A stretch of 64,000 nucleotides of DNA from Escherichia whittamii (GCF_014836715.1 NZ_JACSQI010000008.1:157073-221072), one strand, 5' to 3'; positions 42,497-53,703 are shown, counted from the first letter of the stretch. The notes: generated by a model from the letters alone, not told the origin. Translations and numbers: made by a program.

Positions 42497-42510
42497 TTAG
42501 ATATATCTGA
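42497..42510. promoter_or_regulatory. YqjI operator near yqjH
   Basis: TTAGATATATCTGA, the same palindromic core as at 42279-42290, 24 bp before the yqjH start. Confidence 0.65.
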
Positions 42511-42533
42511 TTACCATCACGAAGGCGATAACA

Positions 42534-43298
42534 ATGAATAATTCCCCCCGCTACCCGCAGCGCGTTCGCAATGATCTGCGCTTCCGTGAACTGACTGTAC
42601 TGCGCGTTGAGCGCATTAGCGCCGGTTTTCAGCGCATTGTCCTTGGCGGCGAGGCGCTGGACGGTTTTACGTCGCGCGGTTTTGACGATCACAGCAAACT
42701 CTTCTTTCCTCAACCTGGCGCTCACTTTGTTCCGCCAACGGTAACAGAAGAGGGGATCGTCTGGCCGGAAGGACCGCGTCCACCTTCGCGCGACTATACG
42801 CCGCTGTATGACGAGCAACGCCATGAACTGGCGATCGATTTCTTTATTCACGATGGCGGGGTCGCCAGCGGCTGGGCGATGCAGGCGCAACCGGGTGACA
42901 AGCTCACGGTAGCCGGGCCGCGCGGTTCGCTGGTGGTGCCAGAGGATTACGCGTATCAAGTGTATGTCTGTGATGAATCCGGAATGCCCGCACTGCGCCG
43001 CCGCCTGGAAACGTTGAGTAAACTTGCCGTTAAACCGCAAGTTACCGCGCTGGTCAGCGTGCAGGATAACGCCTGTCAGGATTATCTCGTGCACCTTGAT
43101 GGTTTTAATATCGAATGGCTGGCACATGATGAGCGGGCGGTAGACGCGCGTCTGGCGCAGCTGCAAATCCCTGCCGATGATTACTTCATCTGGATAACCG
43201 GCGAAGGCAAAGTAGTTAAGAATTTAAGCCGCCGCTTTGAAGCGGAACAGTATGACCCACAGCGGGTACGCGCAGCGGCTTACTGGCACGCAAAGTAA
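42534..43298 (+). CDS. yqjH: NADPH-dependent ferric-chelate reductase YqjH
   Basis: 254-aa siderophore-interacting flavoprotein. The FAD motif SRDYTPLYD lies near residue 83, and an NADPH-binding half follows. It reduces ferric siderophores such as enterobactin and dicitrate complexes to release iron. Controlled by Fur and YqjI from the shared region with yqjI. Confidence 0.95.
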   Translation: MNNSPRYPQRVRNDLRFRELTVLRVERISAGFQRIVLGGEALDGFTSRGFDDHSKLFFPQPGAHFVPPTVTEEGIVWPEGPRPPSRDYTPLYDEQRHELAIDFFIHDGGVASGWAMQAQPGDKLTVAGPRGSLVVPEDYAYQVYVCDESGMPALRRRLETLSKLAVKPQVTALVSVQDNACQDYLVHLDGFNIEWLAHDERAVDARLAQLQIPADDYFIWITGEGKVVKNLSRRFEAEQYDPQRVRAAAYWHAK

Positions 43299-43312
43299 TT
43301 GATATATGAAAA

Positions 43313-43345
43313 GAAAAAGGCTGACGATTTCTCGTCAGCCTTTGC
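43313..43345. terminator. Bidirectional terminator between yqjH and tRNA-Ile
   Basis: Perfect 9-bp stem GGCTGACGA/TCGTCAGCC with a TTTC loop (43319-43340). On the minus strand TTTTTCTTTTC follows; on the plus strand only TTT. It best serves the tRNA gene but also follows yqjH. Confidence 0.85.
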
Positions 43346-43351
43346 TGTATG

Positions 43352-43427
43352 TGGTGGCCCCTGCTGGACTTGAACCAGCGACCAAGCGATTATGAGTCGC
43401 CTGCTCTAACCACTGAGCTAAGGGGCC
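43352..43427 (-). tRNA. ileX: tRNA-Ile2 (anticodon CAU)
   Basis: 76-nt cloverleaf read on the minus strand: acceptor GGCCCCT pairs with AGGGGCC and the CCA end is encoded. The T loop GGTTCAAGTCC is present. The anticodon triplet CAT is at 43394-43392 (position 34-36). In this tRNA C34 is converted to lysidine by TilS so that it reads AUA; the loop sequence ACTCATAATC and the acceptor stem match minor isoleucine tRNA, not tRNA-Met. Confidence 0.95.
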
Positions 43428-43552
43428 ATGGTAGCGGATTATAAAGTAACTCCGCGTCGCAATCCAGCCATTACCGCGCGGCTGCTGTTTTTATAAACAA
43501 TGTGTTTTCAATTCGTTATACTTCCCGCGGGTTGTGTTGTTCAGGAGTTAAT

Positions 43553-44059
43553 ATGGTTGAAGATATTATTGCACCAGGGTTGCGCGTGGTGTTTTGCGGC
43601 ATTAATCCGGGGCTTTCATCTGCGGATACTGGCTTTCCTTTTGCCCATCCGGCGAATCGCTTCTGGAAGGTAATTTATCAGGCCGGGTTTACCGACCGTC
43701 AGTTGAAGCCTCAGGAGGCACAGCATTTGCTGGATTATCGTTGTGGAGTAACCAAATTGGTTGACAGGCCAACGGTACAAGCAAATGAGGTGACAAAGCA
43801 GGAGTTGCATGCAGGCGGACGCAAGCTGATTGAAAAAATTGAAGATTATCAGCCGCAGGCGTTGGCGATTCTGGGCAAACAAGCATATGAACAAGGATTC
43901 AGCCAGCGCGGTGCGCAGTGGGGGAAGCAAACGCTCACCATTGGTCCGACACAGATTTGGGTGCTGCCGAATCCCAGCGGTTTAAGTCGCGTTTCCCTTG
44001 AGAAGCTGGTTGAGGCGTATCGCGAACTGGATCAGGCGCTGGTGGTGCGCGGGCGATAA
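43553..44059 (+). CDS. mug: G/U(T) mismatch-specific DNA glycosylase Mug
   Basis: 168-aa uracil-DNA-glycosylase superfamily enzyme that removes uracil and ethenocytosine opposite guanine. Motif 1 GINPGLSSA (catalytic Asn18) and motif 2 LPNPSGLS are present. A 17-codon upstream extension is open, but CAGGAGTTAAT before the ATG at 43553 fixes the start. Next to rpoD in convergent orientation. Confidence 0.95.
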   Translation: MVEDIIAPGLRVVFCGINPGLSSADTGFPFAHPANRFWKVIYQAGFTDRQLKPQEAQHLLDYRCGVTKLVDRPTVQANEVTKQELHAGGRKLIEKIEDYQPQALAILGKQAYEQGFSQRGAQWGKQTLTIGPTQIWVLPNPSGLSRVSLEKLVEAYRELDQALVVRGR

Positions 44060-44087
44060 AAAAAACGCCACCGAAAAGGTGGCGTTT
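44057..44087 (-). terminator. rpoD-operon terminator (bidirectional with mug)
   Basis: Nine-pair stem AACGCCACC/GGTGGCGTT with a 5-nt loop; on the minus strand eight T follow. It lies 53 bp past rpoD and overlaps the end of mug. Confidence 0.88.
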
Positions 44088-44102
44088 GTGCAAAGGGACA
44101 AC

Positions 44103-44136
44103 TGCCGGATGCGGCGTAACGCCTTATCCGGCCTAC
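44103..44136. repeat. REP between rpoD and its terminator
   Basis: TGCCGGATGCGGCG followed by TAACGCCTTATCCGGCCTA, a single REP directly after the rpoD stop codon, inside the operon's 3' end. Confidence 0.9.
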
Positions 44137-44139
44137 CGA

Positions 44140-45981
44140 TTAATCGTCCAGGAAGCTACGCAGCACTTCAGAGCGGCTCGGATGGCGCAGTTTACGCAGC
44201 GCCTTCGCTTCGATCTGACGGATACGTTCGCGGGTAACGTCGAACTGTTTACCCACTTCTTCCAGCGTGTGGTCGGTGTTCATGTCGATACCAAAACGCA
44301 TACGCAGAACTTTCGCTTCACGCGCGGTCAGGCCAGCCAGCACGTCGTGCGTTGCTGCACGCAGGCTTTCGGTGGTCGCAGAATCCAGCGGCAGCTCGAG
44401 GGTGGTGTCCTCAATGAAATCCCCCAGATGCGAATCTTCATCATCACCGATCGGCGTTTCCATAGAGATTGGCTCTTTGGCGATCTTCAGCACTTTGCGG
44501 ATCTTGTCTTCCGGCATCAGCATACGTTCAGCCAACTCTTCCGGCGTCGGCTCGCGGCCCATCTCTTGCAGCATCTGGCGAGAAATACGGTTGAGTTTGT
44601 TGATAGTCTCAATCATATGCACCGGAATACGGATGGTGCGCGCCTGATCCGCGATAGAGCGGGTGATCGCCTGACGGATCCACCAGGTTGCGTAGGTGGA
44701 GAACTTGTAACCACGGCGGTATTCGAACTTATCAACCGCTTTCATCAGACCGATGTTGCCTTCCTGAATCAGATCCAGGAACTGCAGACCGCGGTTGGTA
44801 TATTTCTTGGCGATAGAAATAACCAGACGTAAGTTCGCTTCAACCATCTCTTTCTTCGCACGGCGGGCTTTCGCTTCACCGATGGACATGCGACGGTTAA
44901 TATCTTTAACCTGCTCGATGGTCAGGCCGGTTTCTTCTTCAATCTGTTGCAGTTTCTGCAGGGCGCGATGCACTTCTTCAGAGACATCGTGCAGTTTTTC
45001 TGACCACGGCTTATTCATCGCAATTGCCGCGTTGAACCAGGTATCGCTGGTTTCATTGCCGGTAAACAGAGTGATAAAGTTTTTCTTCGGCATTTTGCAC
45101 TGCTCAACGCAGAGCTTCATGATCAGACGTTCTTGCGTACGAACGCGGTCCATCATGACGCGCATGCTGTTGACCAGGTAGTCAAACTGCTTCGGCACCA
45201 GGCGGAACTGTTTGAACACTTCAGACAGTTTCAGGATCTCTTCCTGGGCGGCTGCGTGACTACGGCCTTTTGCTTTGATGGTGTCACGCGTTACAACGTA
45301 CTGGGCGCGCAGTTCAGCAAATTTTTCGCGAGCCAGTTCCGGGTCGATGCTGTTGTCATCGTCGGCGGTATCGTCGTCACCATCTTCTTCGTCTTCATCT
45401 TCGTCATCGTCCAGATCTTCCTGGGAAAGCTCAGAACCGACGTGAGTGGCGGTTGGCGCCAGATCTTCTTCTGCGTTCGGGTCAACAAAGCCGGTGATCA
45501 GATCGGACAGACGCGCTTCTTCTGCTTCAACACGATCGTACTGTTCCAGCAGATAGGTGATCGCTTCCGGATATTCAGCAACGGAGCATTGAACCTGGTT
45601 GATCCCATCTTCGATGCGTTTAGCGATGTCAATTTCGCCTTCGCGGGTCAACAGTTCAACGGTGCCCATTTCACGCATGTACATGCGTACCGGGTCAGTC
45701 GTACGCCCGATTTCAGATTCCACGCTGGAAAGCACCTGCGCGGCGGCTTCGGCAGCATCTTCGTCTGCTGTGTTTTCAGCCAGCATCAGGTCATCGGCAT
45801 CCGGCGCTTCTTCCATCACCTGAATGCCCATGTCATTGATCATTTGGATGATGTCTTCGATCTGATCGGAATCGACGATATCTTCCGGCAGATGGTCATT
45901 GACCTCGGCATAGGTCAGATAGCCTTGCTCCTTACCACGGGTGACAAGAAGTTTCAGCTGTGACTGCGGGTTTTGCTCCAT
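44140..45981 (-). CDS. rpoD: RNA polymerase sigma-70 factor RpoD
   Basis: 613-aa primary sigma factor. Region 1.1 is at the N-terminus, a long acidic run in the non-conserved region around residues 185-215, region 2 with [15 protein letters not shown], and region 4.2 HTH ending LRSFLDD. It directs transcription of housekeeping genes. It is the third gene of the rpsU-dnaG-rpoD operon, 193 bp after dnaG. The minor heat-shock promoter known inside dnaG was not localised here. Confidence 0.98.
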   Translation of the reverse strand: MEQNPQSQLKLLVTRGKEQGYLTYAEVNDHLPEDIVDSDQIEDIIQMINDMGIQVMEEAPDADDLMLAENTADEDAAEAAAQVLSSVESEIGRTTDPVRMYMREMGTVELLTREGEIDIAKRIEDGINQVQCSVAEYPEAITYLLEQYDRVEAEEARLSDLITGFVDPNAEEDLAPTATHVGSELSQEDLDDDEDEDEEDGDDDTADDDNSIDPELAREKFAELRAQYVVTRDTIKAKGRSHAAAQEEILKLSEVFKQFRLVPKQFDYLVNSMRVMMDRVRTQERLIMKLCVEQCKMPKKNFITLFTGNETSDTWFNAAIAMNKPWSEKLHDVSEEVHRALQKLQQIEEETGLTIEQVKDINRRMSIGEAKARRAKKEMVEANLRLVISIAKKYTNRGLQFLDLIQEGNIGLMKAVDKFEYRRGYKFSTYATWWIRQAITRSIADQARTIRIPVHMIETINKLNRISRQMLQEMGREPTPEELAERMLMPEDKIRKVLKIAKEPISMETPIGDDEDSHLGDFIEDTTLELPLDSATTESLRAATHDVLAGLTAREAKVLRMRFGIDMNTDHTLEEVGKQFDVTRERIRQIEAKALRKLRHPSRSEVLRSFLDD

Positions 45982-46174
45982 AAGACGGTATCCACACTTA
46001 TTTCATGAGGTTGGTGTTGGGCGATTGACCAGATGTCCTTCAGGCGTTAACGCTGAAATCCAATGGCTGTTTACCGCCAACGATAATTACGAGGGCGTAC
46101 TTATATTTTGCCGCTGCCTCTCAGTGCGGCTGTCGGGGGCTTCCCGATCGCTATTCGGCACTTAAGCCGTTAAA

Positions 46175-47920
46175 TCACTTTTTCGCCAGTTCCTGGTTCA
46201 ATGTCCAGAGTTCCAGGCGTTCTTCGTTGCTTAAACCATGCGTGCGCTCACGAGCGATTAACTCTTCCTGACGCAGTTCAAGCAGCGAATCAAACATATG
46301 GTTGAGTGAGTCGGTGAAGGTTTGTTCAGCAATATTCTTATCTGCTATATCGTCCCACATCGACAGTTTTTCAAGGGTGGCAGCATTATTTGTACCACGA
46401 TAGTGCTCTAAAAGTTGCCCGGTGGTCAGACCTGGCTGGGATAGACAAGTGTTGACCAGTTCTCTGAATAAGCCAAGTCCGGGAAGCTTATTTTCAGCCA
46501 GATTTTCAAGCGGCGGGACCAACGTCGCTAATTCTGGATTTTGCACCAGCAACCCTATAAGTATACGCATGGTCGTGCGTTTTAGCTGCGGAACAGGACG
46601 AGAAACGCCGCTCTCTGCTGCTTTCGGCATTAATCGTTCAAGCTGGCTGTCATCAAGTATGCCTAATTTGTTGCCTAATTCCTGACGAAGATATATTCGC
46701 AGCGTTTCGCCTGGTACCTGCGAAATCAATGGCAGCGCCAAAGTACTCAAGCGCGCGCGCCCGTCTGGGGTGCTCAGATCAACTTGCGGCATCAGAGTGT
46801 TAAACAGAAATGCGGAGAGTGGCATTGCCTGCTCCATCCGCGCTTCAAACGCCTCTTTACCTTCTTTGCGCACCAGAGTGTCAGGGTCTTCACCATCAGG
46901 CAAAAACATAAAACGTAGCTGACGGCCGTCTGTCATGTAAGGCAACGCCGTTTCCAACGCTCGCCAGGCAGCATCGCGACCTGCGCGGTCACCGTCATAA
47001 CAGCAAATGACATTGTTGGTTGCGCGGAACAACAGTTGAATGTGATCGGCAGTGGTTGACGTACCCAGCGACGCAACGGCGTAATTAATACCGTATTGCG
47101 CCAGCGCCACCACGTCCATATAGCCTTCGACCACAAGTAAACGTTGGGGTTCAGCGTTATCCTGCTGCGCTTCATAAAGACCGTAAAGCTGGCGGCCTTT
47201 ATGGAAAATATCGGTTTCCGGCGAGTTCAGGTATTTGGGGGTATCGTTGCCCAGCACGCGCCCGCCAAAACCAATTACCCGACCGCGTTTATCGCGAATA
47301 GGGAACATTACCCGCTCGCGGAAACGATCGTAACTACGGCCCTGATCGTTAGTTACCAACATGCCCGCATCAATCAATGACTGGCGATTTTCTGGATTGC
47401 CGCCAAACCGTTTCAGGACGTTGTCCCAGCCGGGGGGCGCAAAACCAATCGCAAAACGGGCGATGACCTCGTGGCTTAATCCGCGTTTTTCCAGATACTG
47501 GCGCGCAGACATGGCAACAGGTTGCTGTAAAGATTGTTGGTAAAACGTATTCAGACCGTCCATCAACTGATAAAGCGTTTGCCGTTGATGGCGCTCGATC
47601 TGGCTGGGGCCGCTGCCTGCTTCAAATGGCACTTCAAGATTGTGCATTGCCGCCAGCTCTTCGACCGTTTCGACGAACTCGAGCTTGTCGTAGTTCATCA
47701 GGAAATCGATCGCGTTGCCGTGCGCGCCACATCCAAAGCAGTGGTAAAACTGTTTCTCACCGTTAACGGTGAATGACGGGGTTTTCTCGTTGTGGAATGG
47801 ACAACACGCGTGGAAATTCTTGCCCTGCTTTTTCAGCTTCACACGGGCATCGATCAGATCGACGATGTCGGTGCGTGCCAGCAGATCATTAATGAATACG
47901 CGTGGGATTCGTCCAGCCAT
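46175..47920 (-). CDS. dnaG: DNA primase DnaG
   Basis: 581-aa primase. Zinc ligands C40, H43, C61 and C64 (CPFHNEKTPSF; YHCFGCG), TOPRIM catalytic core with VVEGYMDVVALAQ and DGDRAGRDAAWRA, and a C-terminal helicase-binding domain. It makes RNA primers at the fork with DnaB. Middle gene of the macromolecular-synthesis operon. Confidence 0.98.
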   Translation of the reverse strand: MAGRIPRVFINDLLARTDIVDLIDARVKLKKQGKNFHACCPFHNEKTPSFTVNGEKQFYHCFGCGAHGNAIDFLMNYDKLEFVETVEELAAMHNLEVPFEAGSGPSQIERHQRQTLYQLMDGLNTFYQQSLQQPVAMSARQYLEKRGLSHEVIARFAIGFAPPGWDNVLKRFGGNPENRQSLIDAGMLVTNDQGRSYDRFRERVMFPIRDKRGRVIGFGGRVLGNDTPKYLNSPETDIFHKGRQLYGLYEAQQDNAEPQRLLVVEGYMDVVALAQYGINYAVASLGTSTTADHIQLLFRATNNVICCYDGDRAGRDAAWRALETALPYMTDGRQLRFMFLPDGEDPDTLVRKEGKEAFEARMEQAMPLSAFLFNTLMPQVDLSTPDGRARLSTLALPLISQVPGETLRIYLRQELGNKLGILDDSQLERLMPKAAESGVSRPVPQLKRTTMRILIGLLVQNPELATLVPPLENLAENKLPGLGLFRELVNTCLSQPGLTTGQLLEHYRGTNNAATLEKLSMWDDIADKNIAEQTFTDSLNHMFDSLLELRQEELIARERTHGLSNEERLELWTLNQELAKK

Positions 47921-47947
47921 AGGCCCCGATTTTTAGCAATTCATAAA

Positions 47948-47986
47948 CGAAAATAAGCCGCGCATTCCTTTCGGAAGCACGGCCTT
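47948..47986 (-). terminator. Internal terminator T1 between rpsU and dnaG
   Basis: Minus strand: AAGGCCGTGCTTCC pairs imperfectly with GGAATGCGCGGCTT around GAAA, then ATTTTCG. It lies between the rpsU stop and dnaG start and explains the higher level of rpsU mRNA in this operon. Confidence 0.8.
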
Positions 47987-48030
47987 ACAACTACAACTCG
48001 GTCTGATCGGAGAGCAACGCTCTCAGGGAA

Positions 48031-48285
<255 letters not shown>

Positions 48286-48316
48286 TCAACGCCAGCTTAT
48301 TTCAAAATGGTGCGGA

Positions 48317-48346
48317 ATTTTACTGCAATTGCTGCTGCTTTGTAAA
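48317..48346 (-). promoter_or_regulatory. rpsU proximal promoter
   Basis: Minus strand TTTACA (48346-48341), 18-bp spacer, TAAAAT (48322-48317), about 65 bp upstream of rpsU. A second, more distal promoter is likely near 48385-48395 (TATACT). Confidence 0.65.
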
Positions 48347-48424
48347 GCACCGCGGCCTTTTTTGAAAGGGACTTTTATAAGGGTGAGGAGTATACACGAG
48401 GCTTTCTCCAGGGGCGAACAAAGT

Positions 48425-48453
48425 TTTACATCAACCCGCATTGGTCCTACACT
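48425..48453 (+). promoter_or_regulatory. tsaD promoter
   Basis: TTTACA (48425-48430), 17-bp spacer, TACACT (48448-48453), 30 bp before the tsaD start. Confidence 0.65.
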
Positions 48454-48483
48454 GCGCGGTAATAAAGCGAGGTAAAACAAGTC

Positions 48484-49497
48484 ATGCGTGTACTGGGTAT
48501 TGAAACTTCCTGCGATGAAACCGGCATCGCCATTTACGACGATGAAAAAGGTTTGTTAGCCAACCAATTGTATAGTCAGGTGAAATTGCACGCTGACTAC
48601 GGCGGCGTGGTGCCTGAACTTGCCTCCCGCGATCACGTACGTAAAACCGTACCGTTGATCCAGGCGGCGCTGAAAGAATCCGGTTTAACGGCAAAAGACA
48701 TTGACGCCGTGGCCTATACCGCAGGCCCAGGATTAGTCGGCGCGCTGCTGGTTGGCGCAACGGTAGGGCGTTCTCTGGCGTTTGCCTGGAACGTTCCGGC
48801 GATCCCGGTACACCATATGGAAGGGCATCTGTTAGCGCCGATGCTGGAAGATAACCCACCGGAATTTCCGTTTGTCGCATTGCTGGTTTCCGGCGGTCAT
48901 ACGCAGTTAATCAGCGTAACCGGCATTGGTCAGTACGAGTTGCTCGGTGAGTCTATCGATGATGCCGCCGGGGAAGCGTTTGATAAAACCGCGAAACTGC
49001 TGGGGCTGGATTATCCGGGCGGGCCGTTACTGTCAAAAATGGCCGCTCAGGGTACAGCCGGGCGCTTTGTCTTCCCGCGCCCGATGACCGACCGTCCGGG
49101 GCTGGATTTTAGTTTCTCTGGCCTGAAAACCTTCGCCGCGAACACGATTCGTGACAACGGCACCGACGACCAGACGCGTGCCGATATTGCCCGAGCTTTT
49201 GAAGATGCGGTGGTCGATACACTGATGATTAAGTGCAAACGGGCATTGGATCAGACGGGCTTCAAGCGACTGGTAATGGCAGGCGGCGTGAGTGCTAACC
49301 GCACGCTGCGGGCGAAACTGGCGGAAATGATGAAAAAGCGTCGCGGCGAAGTGTTCTACGCGCGTCCGGAATTTTGTACCGATAACGGTGCGATGATCGC
49401 CTATGCCGGAATGGTACGGTTTAAAGCAGGCACGACGGCGGATCTCGGCGTTAGCGTGCGTCCGCGCTGGCCGCTGGCAGAGTTACCGGCTGCGTAA
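48484..49497 (+). CDS. tsaD: tRNA N6-threonylcarbamoyladenosine synthase subunit TsaD
   Basis: 337-aa ASKHA-fold ATPase (Kae1/YgjD family) that transfers the threonylcarbamoyl group to A37 of ANN-decoding tRNAs with TsaB and TsaE. The metal ligands are in [11 protein letters not shown] (HxxxH) and the family signature [10 protein letters not shown] is present. Divergent from the rpsU operon. Confidence 0.97.
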   Translation: MRVLGIETSCDETGIAIYDDEKGLLANQLYSQVKLHADYGGVVPELASRDHVRKTVPLIQAALKESGLTAKDIDAVAYTAGPGLVGALLVGATVGRSLAFAWNVPAIPVHHMEGHLLAPMLEDNPPEFPFVALLVSGGHTQLISVTGIGQYELLGESIDDAAGEAFDKTAKLLGLDYPGGPLLSKMAAQGTAGRFVFPRPMTDRPGLDFSFSGLKTFAANTIRDNGTDDQTRADIARAFEDAVVDTLMIKCKRALDQTGFKRLVMAGGVSANRTLRAKLAEMMKKRRGEVFYARPEFCTDNGAMIAYAGMVRFKAGTTADLGVSVRPRWPLAELPAA

Positions 49498-49538
49498 AAT
49501 ATCAGGTGCCGGAGAGTCTCTTCCGGCACCGCCCTTAC

Positions 49539-51002
49539 TTAAAGCAACACCACGGGCATCCACAGTAAGCCGATAATCACCAGCAACACGAGGAAGATCA
49601 GCCCAAAAATCGCCCCCAGTCGCCAGTAATCCCCCGTTGGCAGATAACCACTGCCGTAGTAAATCGGGCTGGGTCCGGTGGCGTATGGCGTAAGAATGCT
49701 CCCCAAACCAATTGCTGCGCCAACCATCAGGCAGAACACCGGTAGCGGAATTTCCGGCATCGCCAGCGCGGCGGCAATCATCATCGGCGCGAGAGCGGAG
49801 GTATACGCCGTGGCGCTGGCAAAGAAGTAGCGCAGCAGATAAAACACCACAATTAACACCACCATCACCATCGTTGGTGAATAACCGCTTAAGCCGCCTG
49901 CTAACAGTTTGCCAAACCAACTAATAAAACCAGTGTTATTGAGTCCGGTGGCGAGGGTGATAAGCGAGGCCAGCCAGAAAAAAACATTCCACGCGGCTTT
50001 ATTACTGACAATGTCGTCCCAGCAGATAATGCGCAGAAGCAGCATCAGTGCCACCACGCTGTAACCGACCATCGCGGCATCGATATAATCACCGCCGAAA
50101 ATCCACAGCACCAGTGCGCCCACCATTAGCCCCAGCATCCGTTTTTCACGCGAACAGAGCGGGCCCATTGCCTGTAGTTCCGTCTCTGCCCAGCGAGGCA
50201 CCTGATCGCCTGACTTCAGTACTGGCGGATACAGCACATAAGCCAGCCAGGGAACCAGCAGGACCAGTAATATACTGAGCGGCAACATGCCGAGAAACCA
50301 GTCGCCCCAACTCAGCGTGGCGTGAGATGCGCTTTTCATCAGTCCAATTAACAGCAGGTTAGGCGCCATCGCCGTCAGAAAAATGGCGCTGGTCACGCAG
50401 TCGGCAACAATCCCCATCCACATGATGTACGAGCCAATGCTGCGCGAGCTGCTGTCGTTTGGTTGTGATTGATAGAGCGGCGGCAGGTTACGGATGATGG
50501 GATAGATAATCCCCGCACCACGCGCCGAGTTGGACGGTGTTACAGGCGCAAGGATCAACTCGGAGAACATCACCGCATAACCGAGAAACAGCGTGCGATG
50601 CCCCATCTTTTTTACCAGAATCAGCGCGATGCGACGTCCAAGTCCGGTTTTTTCATAGCCCGTACCAAACATAAAGGCGGCGAAAATCAGCCAGATAACC
50701 GAATTAGAAAAACCGGAAACCGCCCAGGAGAGGGATTTAGCGGTGAACTTAAAGCCTGGCTGGGCGAGTTGGTCCGGGCTAAACAGCAGCCACGGCGAGA
50801 GAATGGCAATGATGGAGATACCCACCATCGCCACCACGGCACCTGGTACGGGTTCGAGGATAAGCCCAACGATCACGCCGGTAAAAACCGCAAAGTAGAG
50901 CCAGGTATGACTCTCCAGCCCTGCAGGAACCGGAAGTAGAGCAATAATGGCGATGACCGCCAGTGGCGCAAGGTATCGCCACCATTCAGTGGAAGGTTTC
51001 AT
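49539..51002 (-). CDS. ttdT: L-tartrate/succinate antiporter TtdT
   Basis: 487-aa divalent anion:sodium symporter-type (DASS/CitT) membrane carrier with about 12-14 helices. PSNSARGAGIIYPIIRNLP and the C-terminal TPYATGPSPIYYGSGYL are hallmark loops. It exchanges L-tartrate for succinate during anaerobic tartrate fermentation. Last gene of ttdA-ttdB-ttdT. Confidence 0.95.
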   Translation of the reverse strand: MKPSTEWWRYLAPLAVIAIIALLPVPAGLESHTWLYFAVFTGVIVGLILEPVPGAVVAMVGISIIAILSPWLLFSPDQLAQPGFKFTAKSLSWAVSGFSNSVIWLIFAAFMFGTGYEKTGLGRRIALILVKKMGHRTLFLGYAVMFSELILAPVTPSNSARGAGIIYPIIRNLPPLYQSQPNDSSSRSIGSYIMWMGIVADCVTSAIFLTAMAPNLLLIGLMKSASHATLSWGDWFLGMLPLSILLVLLVPWLAYVLYPPVLKSGDQVPRWAETELQAMGPLCSREKRMLGLMVGALVLWIFGGDYIDAAMVGYSVVALMLLLRIICWDDIVSNKAAWNVFFWLASLITLATGLNNTGFISWFGKLLAGGLSGYSPTMVMVVLIVVFYLLRYFFASATAYTSALAPMMIAAALAMPEIPLPVFCLMVGAAIGLGSILTPYATGPSPIYYGSGYLPTGDYWRLGAIFGLIFLVLLVIIGLLWMPVVLL

Positions 51003-51050
51003 CGTGTTATGCCTGCGAAAAAGGAGAGGGGGCGAACCTCTCCGTGAGAG

Positions 51051-51656
51051 TTATTTGATGTAGTGGACGTGCTCGCAGATTTCTTCCACGATGGGGCCGC
51101 GGCGTTCGGCGAACAGCTTTTTGTTTTCGGCTATCAGGTTGTTGCCGTGGGTATCGATAGAGACAATCAGTGGGCCAAACTCTTTGACCCGGCAGACCCA
51201 CAGCGACTCTGGCATCCCGAGTTCTGTCCAGTGCACCTCTTCAATCTCTTCCACCTGCGTTGCTGCCAGTACCGCGCAGCCTGCCGGGAAAATCACATGC
51301 AGCGCCTTGAATTTCTGGCAGCCTTCTTCGGTCAGCGGCCCCATTCCGCCTTTGCCGACCACCAGTTTCACGCCAGTCTGCTCGATGAACTCACGTTCAA
51401 AACTTTCCATTCGCATACTGGTTGTCGGGCCGACGGACACCATCTCCCATTTGTCACCGTTTTTACGCACGATGGGGCCTGCGTGGAAAATCGCTTTGCC
51501 GTTGAGATCGTAAGGGATCGGGCGTTTGAGTTCGATCAAGCGGCGGTGACAAACGTCGCGGCAGGTCACCAGCGTACCGGTCAGGTAGATCACATCGCCG
51601 ACGCGAATATCTTGCAGATCTTCAGCTTTGATCGGGGTTGTCAGGATCTTTTTCAT
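51051..51656 (-). CDS. ttdB: L(+)-tartrate dehydratase beta subunit
   Basis: 201-aa subunit homologous to the C-terminal domain of class-I fumarases. GPTTSMRME and KGGMG segments are conserved. With TtdA it converts L-tartrate to oxaloacetate. Its ATG overlaps the ttdA stop by 4 bp. Confidence 0.96.
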   Translation of the reverse strand: MKKILTTPIKAEDLQDIRVGDVIYLTGTLVTCRDVCHRRLIELKRPIPYDLNGKAIFHAGPIVRKNGDKWEMVSVGPTTSMRMESFEREFIEQTGVKLVVGKGGMGPLTEEGCQKFKALHVIFPAGCAVLAATQVEEIEEVHWTELGMPESLWVCRVKEFGPLIVSIDTHGNNLIAENKKLFAERRGPIVEEICEHVHYIK

Positions 51657-52564
51657 AACGCGCTCCGGGTGTGAGACAGATTTTCAAAGGAGAGATCGGC
51701 ATGAACCAGCAGCGTGCCGCGACGATGCGCCCAGCAGCCGGTAGAGACAGCAACGCCGATGGTAGACGGATGGCGAGCGGCAGATTCGATATGCACGCCC
51801 ATTACTGAACTGTTGCCAGTCAGCCCTTGTGGGCCAATCCCCAGACGGTTGAGTCCTTCCTCCAGGCGTAGCTCCAGCTCTGCCGCTTTCGGATTGGGGT
51901 GGCGGCTGCCTATTGGGCGCAAAATGGCTTTACGCGAGAGTACAGCGGCGGTTTCCACCGAAGTGGCGATGCCCACACCTACCAGTACCGGCGGACAGGC
52001 GTTTACGGCGAGAGTGGAGATATTTTCGAAGACGAATTTCACCACGCCTTCGTAGCCTTCCGAAGGCATTAATACTTTCGAGCGGCCAGGCAGCGTGCAG
52101 CCACCGCCAGCCATATAAACTTCGATTTCCGCGTCGTCACCGTCAGGGACAATATCCCAGGTGACCCACGGTACGCCGCTGCCGGTATTTTTGCCGGTAT
52201 TCACTTCGTCAAAAATTTCCACCGCGTTGTGGCGCAGTGGCGCTTTGATGGTCGCCTCTTCCACGGCTTGCTTAAGAATGCTTTGCAGCTCGCCAAGCAG
52301 CGGGAAACGGGAACCGACCTTGACGAAAAACATGATTTCACCGGTGTCCTGGCAGGCCGGACGATTCAGGTCGATCGCTTTTTGCATGTTATCGAACATC
52401 GTGTGGTAGATGATTTTCCCCATCGACGACGTTTCGGCATCTCTTAGCTGTTTTAGTTTATCCACCACGTCATCGGGCATTCGGGTAGAAATCATGGCGG
52501 TAAAGTTAGTGACAATCTCCGTCAACTTATTCACTGCCTGTTGTTTATTACATTCGCTCATCAT
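51653..52564 (-). CDS. ttdA: L(+)-tartrate dehydratase alpha subunit
   Basis: 303-aa subunit homologous to the N-terminal, iron-sulfur part of class-I fumarases. Cysteines in [19 protein letters not shown] and [10 protein letters not shown] fit the three ligands of a labile [4Fe-4S] cluster. The frame is open for 18 codons upstream; the start MMSECNK matches the known length. Divergent from ttdR. Confidence 0.96.
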   Translation of the reverse strand: MMSECNKQQAVNKLTEIVTNFTAMISTRMPDDVVDKLKQLRDAETSSMGKIIYHTMFDNMQKAIDLNRPACQDTGEIMFFVKVGSRFPLLGELQSILKQAVEEATIKAPLRHNAVEIFDEVNTGKNTGSGVPWVTWDIVPDGDDAEIEVYMAGGGCTLPGRSKVLMPSEGYEGVVKFVFENISTLAVNACPPVLVGVGIATSVETAAVLSRKAILRPIGSRHPNPKAAELELRLEEGLNRLGIGPQGLTGNSSVMGVHIESAARHPSTIGVAVSTGCWAHRRGTLLVHADLSFENLSHTRSAL

Positions 52565-52770
52565 GGCAACTCCAGTTTTTCTATTTGTCTGGAAAAATTC
52601 ACCGCCACAAACTACCACTAAAAATGTGGGTTTATATTTTTTGCTGCCGTGAATATGTAATTAACAGTTCGTTAATCAACACGAAAATAAGAATGAATAT
52701 TGCGCCAGAGCAGGGAATGGCAATGTTTTGCGAAATACACTGCGTTTATCAAAACTGCGGATATTTAACG

Positions 52771-53703
52771 ATGCTAAATAGCTGGCCTTTAGCCAAAGAC
52801 TTGCAGGTACTGGTAGAAATCGTCCACAGCGGGAGCTTTAGCGCCGCAGCGGCAACGCTTGGGCAGACGCCCGCATTTGTCACTAAACGGATCCAAATCC
52901 TTGAAAATACGCTGGCAACCACGCTGCTGAACCGCTCGGCACGTGGCGTGGCACTGACTGAGAGCGGCCAACGTTGTTACGAACATGCGCTGGAAATCCT
53001 CACCCAATATCAGCGACTGGTCGATGACGTCACGCAAATCAAAACGCGCCCGGAGGGGATGATTCGTATTGGTTGCAGCTTTGGATTTGGGCGCAGTTAT
53101 ATTGCGCCAGCCATTACCGAACTGATGCGCAATTACCCTGAATTACAGGTGCATTTTGAATTGTTCGATCGGCAAATTGATTTAGTGCAGGATAATATTG
53201 ATCTGGATATTCGTATTAATGATGAAATCCCTGATTATTATATCGCGCATCTGTTAACGAAAAATAAAAGAATATTATGCGCTGCACCTGAGTATCTGCA
53301 AAAATATCCCCCGCCACAATCATTACAGGAATTAAGTCGTCATGACTGTCTGGTGACCAAAGAGCGCGATATGACCCACGGAATATGGGAGTTGGGGAAC
53401 GGTCAGGAGAAAAAATCGGTGAAGGTTAGCGGGCATCTTTCCTCCAATAGCGGCGAGATTGTGCTGCAATGGGCGCTGGAGGGCAAAGGGATCATGCTGC
53501 GTTCCGAGTGGGATGTTTTGCCGTTTCTGGAGAGTGGTAAACTGGTGCGAGTATTGCCGGAGTATGCACAAAGCGCCAATATCTGGGCTGTTTATCGGGA
53601 GCCGCTCTATCGCAGCATGAAGTTGCGCGTTTGCGTAGAGTTTCTGGCAGCGTGGTGCCAGCAACGGCTAGGCAAGCCCGCCGAAGGCTATCAGGTTTTG
53701 TAA
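52771..53703 (+). CDS. ttdR: LysR-type activator of tartrate genes TtdR
   Basis: 310-aa LysR-family regulator (formerly YgiP/Dan): HTH at about residues 8-65 ([21 protein letters not shown]) and an effector domain. It activates ttdABT with tartrate under anaerobic conditions; reported also as an abundant nucleoid-associated protein in anaerobic cells. The frame is open for 62 codons upstream, across the divergent promoter region; [10 protein letters not shown] gives the family start. Confidence 0.93.
   Translation: MLNSWPLAKDLQVLVEIVHSGSFSAAAATLGQTPAFVTKRIQILENTLATTLLNRSARGVALTESGQRCYEHALEILTQYQRLVDDVTQIKTRPEGMIRIGCSFGFGRSYIAPAITELMRNYPELQVHFELFDRQIDLVQDNIDLDIRINDEIPDYYIAHLLTKNKRILCAAPEYLQKYPPPQSLQELSRHDCLVTKERDMTHGIWELGNGQEKKSVKVSGHLSSNSGEIVLQWALEGKGIMLRSEWDVLPFLESGKLVRVLPEYAQSANIWAVYREPLYRSMKLRVCVEFLAAWCQQRLGKPAEGYQVL

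Noticed and set aside
52585..52770. 62-codon N-terminal extension of TtdR
   Set aside because: It spans the ttdA/ttdR promoter region and does not match a LysR start; [14 protein letters not shown] begins the HTH domain correctly.
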